A stretch of DNA of 64,000 bases, from the NCBI RefSeq assembly GCF_025628965.1, contig NZ_JAOTEN010000004.1, positions 1 through 64,000 on the forward strand, given 5' to 3'. Position numbers and translations under genes: made by a program. Each line of letters begins with the position of its first letter. The first letter of the stretch is position 1. This stretch comes from Chryseobacterium gilvum (GTDB lineage: Bacteria > Bacteroidota > Bacteroidia > Flavobacteriales > Weeksellaceae). The notes under the pieces were generated by a model. It was not told the DNA's origin and did no database searches. It worked only from the letters and a program-made list of their open reading frames with translations. Shown here piece after piece: positions 42,614-51,047 of the stretch.

Positions 42614-43330
42614 ATGATTACAAAAACTTCAAAATTTATAGCAGAAATGTTCGGTACTATGGTACTTATTCTTATGGGATGCGGAAGCGCGATTATTGCA
42701 GGAGCAGACGGAACTACAGGAGTCGGCCTTTTAGGAATCTCATTTGCTTTCGGCTTAAGCGTTGTGGCAATGGCGTACGCAATCGGGCATATTTCCGGAT
42801 GTCACATCAATCCCGCGATTTCCATTGCAATGGTTGCCGCCGGAAGAATGAAAATGGATGAGGCGGTGCGGTATGTTATTGCACAGATTATCGGAGCGAT
42901 TATCGGAGCCGGAATTCTCTATGTGATTTTTATGAATCATCCCGGCGCGGAGATGAAACCATGGGCTTTAGGTTCTAACGGTTGGGGAACGGGATATTTG
43001 GACGAGTACAATACCACTGCGGCTTTTGTAGCAGAATTTGTATTTACCTTTATCTTTCTGATGGTGATTTTAGGCGCTACTTCGACAAAAAACATCAACG
43101 GCGGATTTGCCGGTTTGGCGATCGGTTTTTCCCTGGTTTTGATCCATATTGTAGGAATTAAAATAACAGGAGTTTCTGTAAATCCCGCCAGAAGTATAGG
43201 CCCTGCTATTTTTGCAGGAGGTGAAGCGCTGTCTCAATTATGGCTATTTGCAGTAGCGCCCATTCTCGGAGGAGTTGCTGCTGCGCTTACTTATAATGTA
43301 TTGATTGAGAGACCTGAACAGATAAAATAA
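42614..43330 (+). CDS. aqpZ: Aquaporin Z family channel
   Basis: The 238-residue protein has six membrane helices and the two NPA half-helices, at CHINPAISIA (about residue 65) and SVNPARSIGPA (about residue 190). The first helix has FIAEMFGTMVLILMGCGSA. The selectivity region contains the Arg after the second NPA. Narrow pore residues favour water over glycerol (AqpZ type), though this is not certain. A TACATTCG element before the start may be the -7 box. It ends before a terminator shared with the convergent PD-(D/E)XK gene. Confidence 0.94.
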   Translation: MITKTSKFIAEMFGTMVLILMGCGSAIIAGADGTTGVGLLGISFAFGLSVVAMAYAIGHISGCHINPAISIAMVAAGRMKMDEAVRYVIAQIIGAIIGAGILYVIFMNHPGAEMKPWALGSNGWGTGYLDEYNTTAAFVAEFVFTFIFLMVILGATSTKNINGGFAGLAIGFSLVLIHIVGIKITGVSVNPARSIGPAIFAGGEALSQLWLFAVAPILGGVAAALTYNVLIERPEQIK

Positions 43331-43334
43331 CATT

Positions 43335-43372
43335 AAAAAATAAATCCTGTCATTTGGCAGGATTTATTTTTT
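43335..43372. terminator. Bidirectional hairpin terminator
   Basis: AAAAAATAAATCCTG (43335-43349) pairs perfectly with CAGGATTTATTTTTT (43358-43372). It overlaps the stop codon of the minus-strand gene. Confidence 0.8.
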
Positions 43373-43909
43373 CTTTTTTATTTCAAACGGATTTTTGAAA
43401 ATAAGCTCTTCGTGCCTTCCTTTGATTTCCATTTTACGCTGAAGAAGATTCAGGGCCATTTTTCTGATGAATATATCTTTATCATTGAGTTTCCAATATG
43501 AATCATTATGTACTTTTTTGGGTGGACGGATGACATAGAATTCGGTATTCCAGTTATCGGCATTGTGATAAAATTCTATAATTCCACAATGTTCCGGAAT
43601 CACAGAATGATCGATCATTCCCATCGGAAGCAAAAAGCTGAACGCATTGCATACATAATCGCCACAGCAGATTTTATCGTGTTTCAGAAACTTTTCGCCT
43701 GTTTTGGAGTTGACATATGATTTTTTAAAATCATTTTTGAAATCACTTTTAGAAAGTTTAATTTCAATTTCGTGACTGAAGCCATCCCGGTCAATCAAAA
43801 GGATATCGGCTTCCCAATCGGAATGAAAATGATTGGAAAGAATAATTTCTTTTTCAAAATCGCAATGCGTGTGAATGAATGCGTGAACTAATTCTTCTAT
43901 TTTAAGCAC
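43364..43909 (-). CDS. PD-(D/E)XK nuclease-like protein
   Basis: The 181-residue protein has D35 in WEADILLID and E49-x-K51 in EIEIKLSKSDFKND, a PD-(D/E)XK core followed by the SDF stretch seen in MmcB-like repair nucleases. A pair of Cys (CCGDY) lies further on. The first codon is GTG at 43909; an upstream in-frame stop rules out an earlier start. It is monocistronic and ends in a lysine run. DNA repair or a defence-type nuclease are both possible; no partner gene is present. Confidence 0.7.
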   Translation of the reverse strand: MLKIEELVHAFIHTHCDFEKEIILSNHFHSDWEADILLIDRDGFSHEIEIKLSKSDFKNDFKKSYVNSKTGEKFLKHDKICCGDYVCNAFSFLLPMGMIDHSVIPEHCGIIEFYHNADNWNTEFYVIRPPKKVHNDSYWKLNDKDIFIRKMALNLLQRKMEIKGRHEELIFKNPFEIKKKK

Positions 43910-44037
43910 ATTTTAAGTTTTTATTTAAACGCAAAGTTCGTTAAGATCTTTTTTATTATTGTGTATATTTTTTCGTTTGCAAAGGCGTTCCACTCAGCAA
44001 AGAACCCAAACCCTGAACTCTACAACTTTCAAACTAA

Positions 44038-45030
44038 TTAACTAACCAACAGGCTGCATCCCCGAATATCCGAATGATCAATTCTGCCTAAAACCTCAAA
44101 TTGTTTTTCATTTTCTGATGATATTCTGCCTAAATCCTGTGTTGCGATGAATGCGCACGAATGAATGTTGGCGAGATCTATGATATTAATTGCCCCGGTT
44201 CTTCCGGCTATTTCATAACTGAACGGATCTTCTGCATTTCTTACCAGAACCCTCATCCATTTCGGGCATTCATATATATTTTGACCTAAAGAATACGCTT
44301 GCGACAGCAATTCTGTCATTGAATATTCTGAGTATATTTTTTCTGTTTTAAAACCGTTCTGTAGAATTTTCAGCAGCTCGGCTTTTGTCATCTCTTCTTT
44401 TCTGCCTTTCATTCCGCCGGTTTCGATGACCATTAAATTTTGAGATCCTTCAACAGGAATATCAAGTGATTTACAGGCATCCAAAAAGTCCAGAAGCGCA
44501 AATGAAACTCCGAAAAGAACCACTTTCTTATCTTTTAAAATCTTTAAAAGGGCATGTAATTCCTGATGATTGTATAAATAATAGCCGTTTTCAGGTTTGT
44601 CTGATCTTTGCATCAGAAAATTGACCATATAAATCAGAGACGAATTTTGTTTCTCAAGATAACTCGGAAGCAGTCCTAAAAAGATAAATTCTTCGGGGTT
44701 CCCGATAAACTGTTGAAAACTCTTCTCAATGCTTTCCTGATAGATCTTTTCATCGGCAATATAATGGGTGGAAAGATTCATCTGCGTTGTTCCTGAACTT
44801 TGAAAAAAAAGCTTTGGCAAAGCGTTTCCCTCTACGACCTGATGATTTTTAAACATTTCGATCGGCAGAAAAGGGATCTTTTCCAGCGTTTTCACTTGAT
44901 CAACATCAATATTCAGGAAATCTACAAATTTCCTGTAGACCTCAACATTTTTATATTGATACCGAAAAGTGGTTAATGCCACATCCAGAAATTCTTTTTC
45001 TGTCTGTATGTCAAATATATTTTTTAGCAT
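44038..45030 (-). CDS. LuxE-like acyl-protein synthetase
   Basis: The 330-residue protein resembles LuxE, the acyl-protein synthetase, of the ANL adenylating superfamily. The AMP/phosphate loop is QSSGTTQMN at about residue 85, and MIETGGMKGRKEEMTKAEL-like segments, YSEYSMTELLSQAYSLG and GRTGAINIIDLANIHS follow. No other lux genes are nearby. Start at 45030 (MLKNIFDIQTEKEFLD) is chosen over a longer one. In Bacteroidota, LuxE-like genes often work with acyl-ACP or carotenoid-like pigment pathways, but I see no such neighbour. It is likely monocistronic or the last gene of the LpxH-QueD run. Confidence 0.8.
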   Translation of the reverse strand: MLKNIFDIQTEKEFLDVALTTFRYQYKNVEVYRKFVDFLNIDVDQVKTLEKIPFLPIEMFKNHQVVEGNALPKLFFQSSGTTQMNLSTHYIADEKIYQESIEKSFQQFIGNPEEFIFLGLLPSYLEKQNSSLIYMVNFLMQRSDKPENGYYLYNHQELHALLKILKDKKVVLFGVSFALLDFLDACKSLDIPVEGSQNLMVIETGGMKGRKEEMTKAELLKILQNGFKTEKIYSEYSMTELLSQAYSLGQNIYECPKWMRVLVRNAEDPFSYEIAGRTGAINIIDLANIHSCAFIATQDLGRISSENEKQFEVLGRIDHSDIRGCSLLVS

Positions 45031-45077
45031 TTTTTCTATTAATAGTAACAATTACAAGAATATTGTTTTCTTAGAAA

Positions 45078-45854
45078 TTATTCGGTTTTTTCGAAAGCCT
45101 TCAACTCAAATTCTTCCTGAAAAACTCCGTAGGTATAATAAGAAATCCAGTCGCCCAGGTTGATATATTTTGCCTTCTCGCTAAGATTCAAAACCATTGG
45201 AAGGTGACGGTGCCCGTAAATAAAGTAATCGATGTCTTCCGTTTCAAGCTTCTTTTTAGAATAAATAATCAGAAATTCTTTATCTTCTCCTAAAAACGAC
45301 TTGTCTTCTTCTCCTGAAATCATTTTGTTTTTTAGTGAAAAATATAATGCAACCTTCATTGCCAAATCCGGGTGCAGCCATTTAAAAGCCCATTTTGCAA
45401 GCGGATTGGTAAATAGCTTCTTCATTCTTTTGTAGCCTTTATCTCCGGGTCCTAAGCCATCACCATGCGCGAGTAAAAACTGCTTACCGGAAATTTCAAA
45501 GTATTGCTTTTTGTAGAAAACAGTACAGCCAATCTCTTCTTCCAGATAATTCTTCATCCACAGATCATGGTTTCCGACAAAAAAATAAAGATCAATACCG
45601 CGGTCTTTCAGCTCTGCAATCTTTCCTAAAACCCGAACATATCCTTTAGGGATTACGTATTGCCATTCGTGCCAGAAATCAAAAAGGTCACCCATCAGAA
45701 AAAGTACCTGCGCATCATCTTTTATTTCATCCATCCATCGGATGAATTTTTCTTCTCGTATTTTACTTTCCTTCGGATTGGGCGCACCAAAATGCTGATC
45801 TGAAGCAAAATATATTTTTTTTCCGGGTTGTAAATCAATGATTGTTTTTGACAC
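45078..45854 (-). CDS. UDP-2,3-diacylglucosamine diphosphatase (LpxH-like)
   Basis: LpxH removes UMP to make lipid X in lipid A biosynthesis. The 258-residue calcineurin-like phosphoesterase has the metal motifs DQHFGAP, GDLFDFWHEW, GNHD and, near the C-terminus, YGHRHLP. AHGDGLGPGDKGYKRMKK is typical of the Bacteroidota form. It starts with GTG at 45854; no ATG lies near. It lies 25 bases downstream of queD on the same strand. The gene may also be annotated as LpxH-type only. Confidence 0.88.
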   Translation of the reverse strand: MSKTIIDLQPGKKIYFASDQHFGAPNPKESKIREEKFIRWMDEIKDDAQVLFLMGDLFDFWHEWQYVIPKGYVRVLGKIAELKDRGIDLYFFVGNHDLWMKNYLEEEIGCTVFYKKQYFEISGKQFLLAHGDGLGPGDKGYKRMKKLFTNPLAKWAFKWLHPDLAMKVALYFSLKNKMISGEEDKSFLGEDKEFLIIYSKKKLETEDIDYFIYGHRHLPMVLNLSEKAKYINLGDWISYYTYGVFQEEFELKAFEKTE

Positions 45855-45879
45855 TTTATTCTAATTTATATAACTCCCC

Positions 45880-46323
45880 TTAATTATCTTCTGCAAACCA
45901 TTCTCCATAAGAGTTTTCGGTCTCGTGAAGCTTGAGGTAAGCGAGAGAAACTTCGGCCGGAAGCTTCGATTTTATTTTGGCAGCAATAGCGTAGAGCATA
46001 TTTTCACAGGTAGGCTGAAAGGTGCAGTAGATCACTTTCTGCCCTCTTTTTTCAAGATCTTCCCCTAATTCTTTGTGGGGTGAAAGACCATTGATCAAGA
46101 CCGCATGATCCCAAACATCAACAATTTCAGATTTTACAATGGTTTTAATATCTCCAAAATCCACCACCATACCATTTTTAGGATTTTCCAGATCATTGAT
46201 GGGTTTCCCTTTCACTGTGACATACAATTTATAGGAATGGCCATGCATATTTTTACATTTTCCATCATAATTATACAGCACATGTGCCGTCTCGAATGTG
46301 AAAATTTTCGTAATCCGTATCAT
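45880..46323 (-). CDS. queD: 6-carboxytetrahydropterin synthase (QueD)
   Basis: QueD makes 6-carboxy-5,6,7,8-tetrahydropterin for queuosine. The 147-residue protein has the zinc ligands His14, His27 and His29 (ETAHVLYNYDGKCKNMHGHS) with the catalytic Cys23, and the Glu-rich end LHETENSYGEWFAED. The ATG at 46323 (MIRITKIFTF) is chosen because a 31-residue upstream extension would overlap nothing conserved. Other queuosine genes are not beside it. It is divergent from the ComF gene. Confidence 0.92.
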   Translation of the reverse strand: MIRITKIFTFETAHVLYNYDGKCKNMHGHSYKLYVTVKGKPINDLENPKNGMVVDFGDIKTIVKSEIVDVWDHAVLINGLSPHKELGEDLEKRGQKVIYCTFQPTCENMLYAIAAKIKSKLPAEVSLAYLKLHETENSYGEWFAEDN

Positions 46324-46418
46324 GGTGCAAAGATAGCGAAATTGGCTATAAAACAGGAATGTAAATCTTCTGTGTTTGCGGCAAAGATTTTTTTTACTAA
46401 ATTCACAGGTAAACACGT

Positions 46419-47075
46419 ATGATGATTTTAGATATCTTATTCCCGAACCGCTGTATCAGCTGTAACCGTATTACAGACGCCGATTTAATTATCTGCAATC
46501 TTTGCTTTGAACAGATTCATTTTACCCATTTCGAATACTGTGGTGAAAACATCCTTAAAGAAAAATGCAAATTACTTTTCCCTGTTGAAAACGCCTTCGC
46601 TTTAATGCAGTTTGAACAGGAAAATCTCAGCAGAAAAATCATTCACGAGCTGAAATACAGAGGCAGAGAAAAAACCGGAAAAGTAGTAGCAGACTGGGTG
46701 ACAGAATCTTTAGACTTTAAGGAGGGTAAACCTGACTTATTGGTAACCGTGCCTTTACATCCTAAAAAGCAAAGGGAAAGAGGATACAATCAGCTTCATC
46801 TGTTTACCAATACCTTGTCTGAGTTTTATCAGATTCCGTATGATCATGGTTTACTGAAAAGAAATTCTTACTCTAAAGCACAGGCTTTAAAGGATAAAAA
46901 ACACCGCCTGGAAAATCAAAATACATTTTCTCTGGATAAAAATATTTCAAACCAACATATCCTGCTTATTGATGATGTTTTTACAACCGGAAATACATTA
47001 GCTTCAATAACCTGGGAAATTTTGAAAGAGGAAAACAACACCGTCAGTGTTTTGGTCATGGCGATGGATGAATAA
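46419..47075 (+). CDS. ComF family protein
   Basis: The 218-residue protein has an N-terminal zinc-like cysteine set (FPNRCISCNR and CNLCFEQI) and a C-terminal phosphoribosyltransferase fold with the PRPP loop HILLIDDVFTTGNTLAS. ComF proteins are linked to DNA uptake in competent bacteria. Whether this species takes up DNA is unknown. It is followed by an alpha/beta hydrolase gene 61 bases downstream. Confidence 0.9.
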   Translation: MMILDILFPNRCISCNRITDADLIICNLCFEQIHFTHFEYCGENILKEKCKLLFPVENAFALMQFEQENLSRKIIHELKYRGREKTGKVVADWVTESLDFKEGKPDLLVTVPLHPKKQRERGYNQLHLFTNTLSEFYQIPYDHGLLKRNSYSKAQALKDKKHRLENQNTFSLDKNISNQHILLIDDVFTTGNTLASITWEILKEENNTVSVLVMAMDE

Positions 47076-47136
47076 TTAATTTTTAATTTTTAATTTTTTT
47101 AAGTATTTTTCTTACTTTTCCGTCAAACGATCACCC

Positions 47137-47826
47137 ATGAAAAATCTGATTTTACTCCACGGCGCTTTAGGCCATACTGATGTTTTTCAACCTTATTTCG
47201 AGAAACTTTCCGGAAGGTTCAACATTCATACGCTGCTGTTTTCCGGACATGGAAGTGCAAAGATTCCCGAAAACGGAATTACGATAGAAAAATATACCCA
47301 AGAATTGACTGACTATATTGAAAAGAAAAATTTACAAGAAGTGCATGTTTTCGGACACAGCATGGGTGGTTACGTGGCGCTTTGTTATGCATTACGACAT
47401 CCTGAAGCTGTACATTCAGTCATGACTTTGGGGACAAAATTTGACTGGACGGAACAACAGGCACTACAAGAAAGCAAAATGCTGAATCCCGATGTGATCG
47501 CAGAAAAAGTTCCGAAATATGCCGCACTATTAGAATCTCAACACGGGTTAAAATGGAAACAGCTGCTTCCTGCCATTGCTGAAATGATGATCTCCTTAGG
47601 AAAAAATCCGCCATTGAAAGATCATGTTTTGAACAGCATGCAAGTTCCCGTTCAGATCATGGTCGGAGATCAGGATCAAATGGTAACGCTTGAGGAAAGC
47701 ATTGCCGTGTACAGGAATATTCCCAATGCGCGGTTTGCCGTACTTCCCGACACCAAACATCCTATGGAAAAAGTACGTCCTGATTTATTATTAAATATAA
47801 TGAAAGATTTCTGGGATTTTAATTGA
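47137..47826 (+). CDS. Alpha/beta hydrolase
   Basis: The 229-residue protein has the oxyanion-hole HGALGHTDVF, the nucleophile elbow FGHSMGGYVALC, an acid in VGDQDQMV and the catalytic His in DTKHPMEK. There is no signal peptide, so it is cytoplasmic. The substrate is unknown; the size fits an esterase or MhpC-type hydrolase. It ends one base before the convergent upp gene. Confidence 0.88.
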   Translation: MKNLILLHGALGHTDVFQPYFEKLSGRFNIHTLLFSGHGSAKIPENGITIEKYTQELTDYIEKKNLQEVHVFGHSMGGYVALCYALRHPEAVHSVMTLGTKFDWTEQQALQESKMLNPDVIAEKVPKYAALLESQHGLKWKQLLPAIAEMMISLGKNPPLKDHVLNSMQVPVQIMVGDQDQMVTLEESIAVYRNIPNARFAVLPDTKHPMEKVRPDLLLNIMKDFWDFN

Positions 47827-48477
47827 TTATCGCTGAAGCTTTTCACCATAGCTCAGATCTCCTGCGTCTCCCAATCCGGGTGTAATATATCCTTTGGTCG
47901 TTAAATTTTCATCCAGTGCTCCGATCCAGATCTTTGCTTCCGGATATGCATTTGCGATGGTTTCAACGCCCTGTTTCGAGGCTATTGCCGCAACAATATG
48001 CAGCTGAGAAGGATTTCCGTTGGTTAAAAGATCTTTTAAAGCTTCAATTAAAGAAGCTCCCGTCGCCAACATCGGGTCTGCAACAATTAAAGGCCTGGCT
48101 TCAATATTCGGACAGGTCAAATAATCCTGCTTGATGGAAAAATAATCGTTGGCATCATGTTTTCTGTACGCTGCGACGAAACCGCAGTCTGCTTTATCAA
48201 AATAATTTAAAATGCCTTCAAACAGAGGAACTCCGGCTCTGAGAATCGTTGTTATCACCGGCTGAACTGCAATTTCCTGAACTTTTATCGTGTCTAAAGG
48301 TGTCTGTATTTCAGTTTCTTAGGTTTCAAGGTCTTTACTGATTTCAAAAGCAGCGATCTCGCCGATTCTTTCCATATTTCTACGGAATCTCATTCGGTCC
48401 TGCTGAATATCTATATTTCTAAGCTCATTGATCCATGAATTGACAAGTGAAAAATTGTCTGATAAAACGGTTACCAT
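47827..48477 (-). pseudogene. upp: Uracil phosphoribosyltransferase gene with premature stop
   Basis: Upp converts uracil and PRPP to UMP. Codons 1-52 (MVTVLSDNFSLVNSWINEL through EISKDLET) and 54-216 are collinear with a full-length 216-codon Upp, in one frame. Codon 53, at 48321-48319, is TAA where a Lys codon such as AAA would be expected. The remaining part is intact, with the PRPP loop ADPMLATGAS at about residue 133 and the C-terminal GYITPGLGDAGDLSYG. A single base change explains it. Either the gene is inactive or there is an error in the sequence. A GTG at codon 74 could start a truncated 143-residue product, unlikely to be active. Confidence 0.82.
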
Positions 48478-48522
48478 CTATTGATACATTATTTTTGTAA
48501 AGTTCGTAAATTTCATTTTAAT

Positions 48523-48557
48523 AAAAAACCCTTTCAGAATGAAATCCAAAAGGGCTG
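48523..48557 (-). terminator. Terminator of der
   Basis: On the minus strand CCCTTT (48554-48549) pairs with AAAGGG (48534-48529), followed by TTTTTT. The stem is short, so this is moderately supported. Confidence 0.5.
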
Positions 48558-48562
48558 TTATT

Positions 48563-49873
48563 TTATTTTTGTCTGAAGTATACTTCAATAGGAACTCCGG
48601 TAAACCCGAATTCTTTTCTCAGCTGGTTCTCCGTAAACCTTTTGTAAGCTTCTTTTACATACTGTGGCAGATTACAGAAGAAAACAAACTGCGGTGACGG
48701 GGTTGGAAGCTGTACGCAATATTTGATTTTAATATATTTCCCTTTATTGGCAGGAGGCGGAGTACGTTCAAAAATAGGAAGCATCACTTCATTTAATTTT
48801 GATGTTTTTATTTTTTTCTTACGGTCTTCATACACGAGCATTGCCATTTCTACCGCCTTTAAAATTCTCTGTTTCGTTAAGGCAGAAATAAATAAAATAG
48901 GAATATCACTGAACTGGCCGATCTTATCTTTAATTGATTTTTCAAAATCCCTGATCGTATTGGTATGTTTATCTTCCACCAAATCCCATTTATTGACAAC
49001 GATCACAATCCCTTTTCTGTTTTTCTGCGCCAATCCGAAAATATTCATATCCTGAGATTCCCAGCCAAGTGTGGCATCTACCATGATGATAACCACATCA
49101 GAATATTCGATGGAACGAATGGATCTCATTACCGAATAAAATTCCAGGTCTTCATTCACTTTAGCCTTACGACGCATTCCTGCAGTATCTACCAACACAA
49201 ACTCATACCCGAATTTATTATATAAGGTCTGAATACTGTCTCGTGTAGTTCCTGCAACATCGGTCACAATATTTCTTTCAGCATCAAGCAAAGCATTGGT
49301 AAGTGTAGATTTTCCTACATTCGGGCGTCCTGCAATGGTAATTTTCGGCAAACCTTCGAAAGGATCTTTATAATCTGTCGTAGGGAAATCCCTCACGATA
49401 TCATCTAAGATCTCTCCTGTTCCCGAACCTGTAGCAGAAGACAGAGTATAGTATTTTTCAATACCTAACTGGTAAAATTCTGTTGCCGCTACTTCTTCTT
49501 TGGCAGAATCTACTTTATTGATAACAATATATACCGGCTTATTTGATCTTCTTAACATCTCATGAATCTCGTAATCGGTATCGGTAAGGCCCTCTTCTAC
49601 ATTCAGCATAAAAATAATTGAAGTCGCTTCATCAATGGCCAACTGTACCTGTTTTGAAATTTCTTCCTGGAAAACATCATCATTATTTACTTCGTAACCA
49701 CCGGTATCAATTACGGTGAAGTCTACCCCATTCCAGTCAGATTTTCCGTAATGGCGGTCTCTTGTAACTCCGGCTGTAGAATCTACAATAGCTTCTCTTC
49801 TTTCCAGAAAACGATTAAAAAGGGTGGATTTTCCTACGTTGGGACGCCCAACGATTGCAACAATATTTGACAT
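48563..49873 (-). CDS. der: Ribosome-biogenesis GTPase Der (EngA)
   Basis: Der is an essential double GTPase for 50S assembly. The 436-residue protein has two G domains: G1 GRPNVGKST at about residues 8-16 and again at 181-189, G3 DTGG and DTAG, and G4 NKVD and NKWD. The KH-like C-terminal domain (about 350-436) is present. Length is normal. It has its own promoter and a leader of about 75 bases. Confidence 0.96.
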   Translation of the reverse strand: MSNIVAIVGRPNVGKSTLFNRFLERREAIVDSTAGVTRDRHYGKSDWNGVDFTVIDTGGYEVNNDDVFQEEISKQVQLAIDEATSIIFMLNVEEGLTDTDYEIHEMLRRSNKPVYIVINKVDSAKEEVAATEFYQLGIEKYYTLSSATGSGTGEILDDIVRDFPTTDYKDPFEGLPKITIAGRPNVGKSTLTNALLDAERNIVTDVAGTTRDSIQTLYNKFGYEFVLVDTAGMRRKAKVNEDLEFYSVMRSIRSIEYSDVVIIMVDATLGWESQDMNIFGLAQKNRKGIVIVVNKWDLVEDKHTNTIRDFEKSIKDKIGQFSDIPILFISALTKQRILKAVEMAMLVYEDRKKKIKTSKLNEVMLPIFERTPPPANKGKYIKIKYCVQLPTPSPQFVFFCNLPQYVKEAYKRFTENQLRKEFGFTGVPIEVYFRQK

Positions 49874-49955
49874 AAAAAATGTTTAATAATCCTTGAGCTC
49901 TACTCAGGATCAGATTATCAATGGGTTACTCCAACGATTGGAGCCCAATTTTTTG

Positions 49956-49985
49956 CAAAGATACTGTTTTATTATTTAGAAACAA
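49956..49985 (-). promoter_or_regulatory. Promoter of der with structured leader
   Basis: On the minus strand TTG (49985-49983), a 19-base spacer and TATCTTTG (49963-49956) match the consensus. The leader that follows has two small inverted repeats, one with arms CTCCAA and TTGGAG around 49928-49945 and one with CCTGAG and CTCAAGG around 49895-49915. Confidence 0.7.
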
Positions 49986-50112
49986 TAAGCCTCTCATTAC
50001 AAGCTGTTTAATTACCTGATAGAAGAAATATTTTCCGTATCTTTATACTATCTGCCGATCTATTTTTCTTGGAACAATATTTGTGAAATAATTTTTAATT
50101 CAATTTAAATTA

Positions 50113-50571
50113 ATGAAAAAAGTACTGGTTATTCTGTTAGTTGCATTTATTATTATTCAGTTTTTTCCGATTGATAAAACCAATCCTGCCGTTAATCCTG
50201 GAATGGATTTTTTAAAAATTAAAAATATTCCCCCGCAAACTGCAAAAATGATCAGCACTTCCTGCTATGACTGCCATTCTAATGAAACAAAATATCCTTG
50301 GTATTCGAACTTTGCACCATTCTCCTGGATTTTGAAACATCATATTGATGATGGAAGAAAGCACCTTAATTTTTCTATTTTCGCTACTTATGAACCCGAA
50401 AGACAGATTCATAAAATGGAAGAATGTGTAGAAATGCTCGAGAAAGGAGAAATGCCTTTAGAATCGTACTTTGTGGGACATCAGAATGCAAAACTAACTG
50501 ATGTGCAAAGAAAACAGCTTATTCAATATTTCAAAAGAGAAATTGAAGAAACCAAAATTAAAATGCAATAA
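50113..50571 (+). CDS. Haem-binding domain protein (cytochrome-like)
   Basis: The 152-residue protein has an N-terminal hydrophobic segment (about 3-20) and one haem c motif CYDCH with the following SNETKYPWYSNFAPFSW, typical of the Bacteroidota haem-binding domain family (PF14376). The C-terminal part is helical and charged. It should sit in the periplasm, anchored by its N-terminus. It is 15 bases upstream of a DCC-type oxidoreductase gene on the same strand. A redox role is likely but the partner is unknown. Confidence 0.88.
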   Translation: MKKVLVILLVAFIIIQFFPIDKTNPAVNPGMDFLKIKNIPPQTAKMISTSCYDCHSNETKYPWYSNFAPFSWILKHHIDDGRKHLNFSIFATYEPERQIHKMEECVEMLEKGEMPLESYFVGHQNAKLTDVQRKQLIQYFKREIEETKIKMQ

Positions 50572-50586
50572 TTATAAAGTAGAATC

Positions 50587-51000
50587 ATGCAGGAAAACTG
50601 GAAAAATAAACATATTGTATTTTTTGACGGCGAATGCGGCGTCTGCAATTTCTGGGTACAGTGGATTTTGAAACGAGATAAAAATGACCAATTCATGTTT
50701 GCCTCACTTCAATCTGATTTCGGACAAAAATTTTTATCCGAAAGAAATCTGGAAACCAAACAGTTTAACACGATGTATCTCTGGAAACCTGAAGAATATT
50801 ATTTGATCAAATCACGTGCAGTTTTAAAAATTGCACGTTTATTAGGCGGAATTTACCAGGTTTCTGCGATCGGAAGTATTATTCCCGCTTTTCTGAGTGA
50901 TCAAGTTTATGATATCATTTCAAAAAACAGAATGAAAATGGCTAACCAGAAATGCTATCTTCCAACCCCTCATCAAAGAAAAAAATTTATTGAAGTTTAA
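50587..51000 (+). CDS. DCC family thiol-disulfide oxidoreductase (DUF393)
   Basis: The 137-residue protein has the DCC motif in IVFFDGECGVCNFWVQWIL, with CxxC (CGVC). The family is predicted to be thiol-disulfide oxidoreductase-like. YLWKPEEYYLIKSRAVLKIARLLGG and the late YDIISKNR match. There is no signal peptide. It is cotranscribed with the haem-binding protein gene and ends at a bidirectional terminator. Confidence 0.9.
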   Translation: MQENWKNKHIVFFDGECGVCNFWVQWILKRDKNDQFMFASLQSDFGQKFLSERNLETKQFNTMYLWKPEEYYLIKSRAVLKIARLLGGIYQVSAIGSIIPAFLSDQVYDIISKNRMKMANQKCYLPTPHQRKKFIEV

Positions 51001-51009
51001 TAAAAAAAT

Positions 51010-51041
51010 AAAGAGTGTTCCGATTTGAAACACTCTTTTTT
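51010..51041. terminator. Bidirectional hairpin terminator
   Basis: AAAGAGTGTT (51010-51019) pairs with AACACTCTTT (51029-51038), between the convergent DCC and alpha-amylase genes. Confidence 0.82.
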
Positions 51042-51047
51042 TCAATT

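Noticed and set aside
47827..48258. A separate 143-codon gene starting with GTG
   Set aside because: It is only the last two thirds of upp. The upstream codons are in the same frame and match the missing N-terminus, so a single nonsense mutation explains it better.
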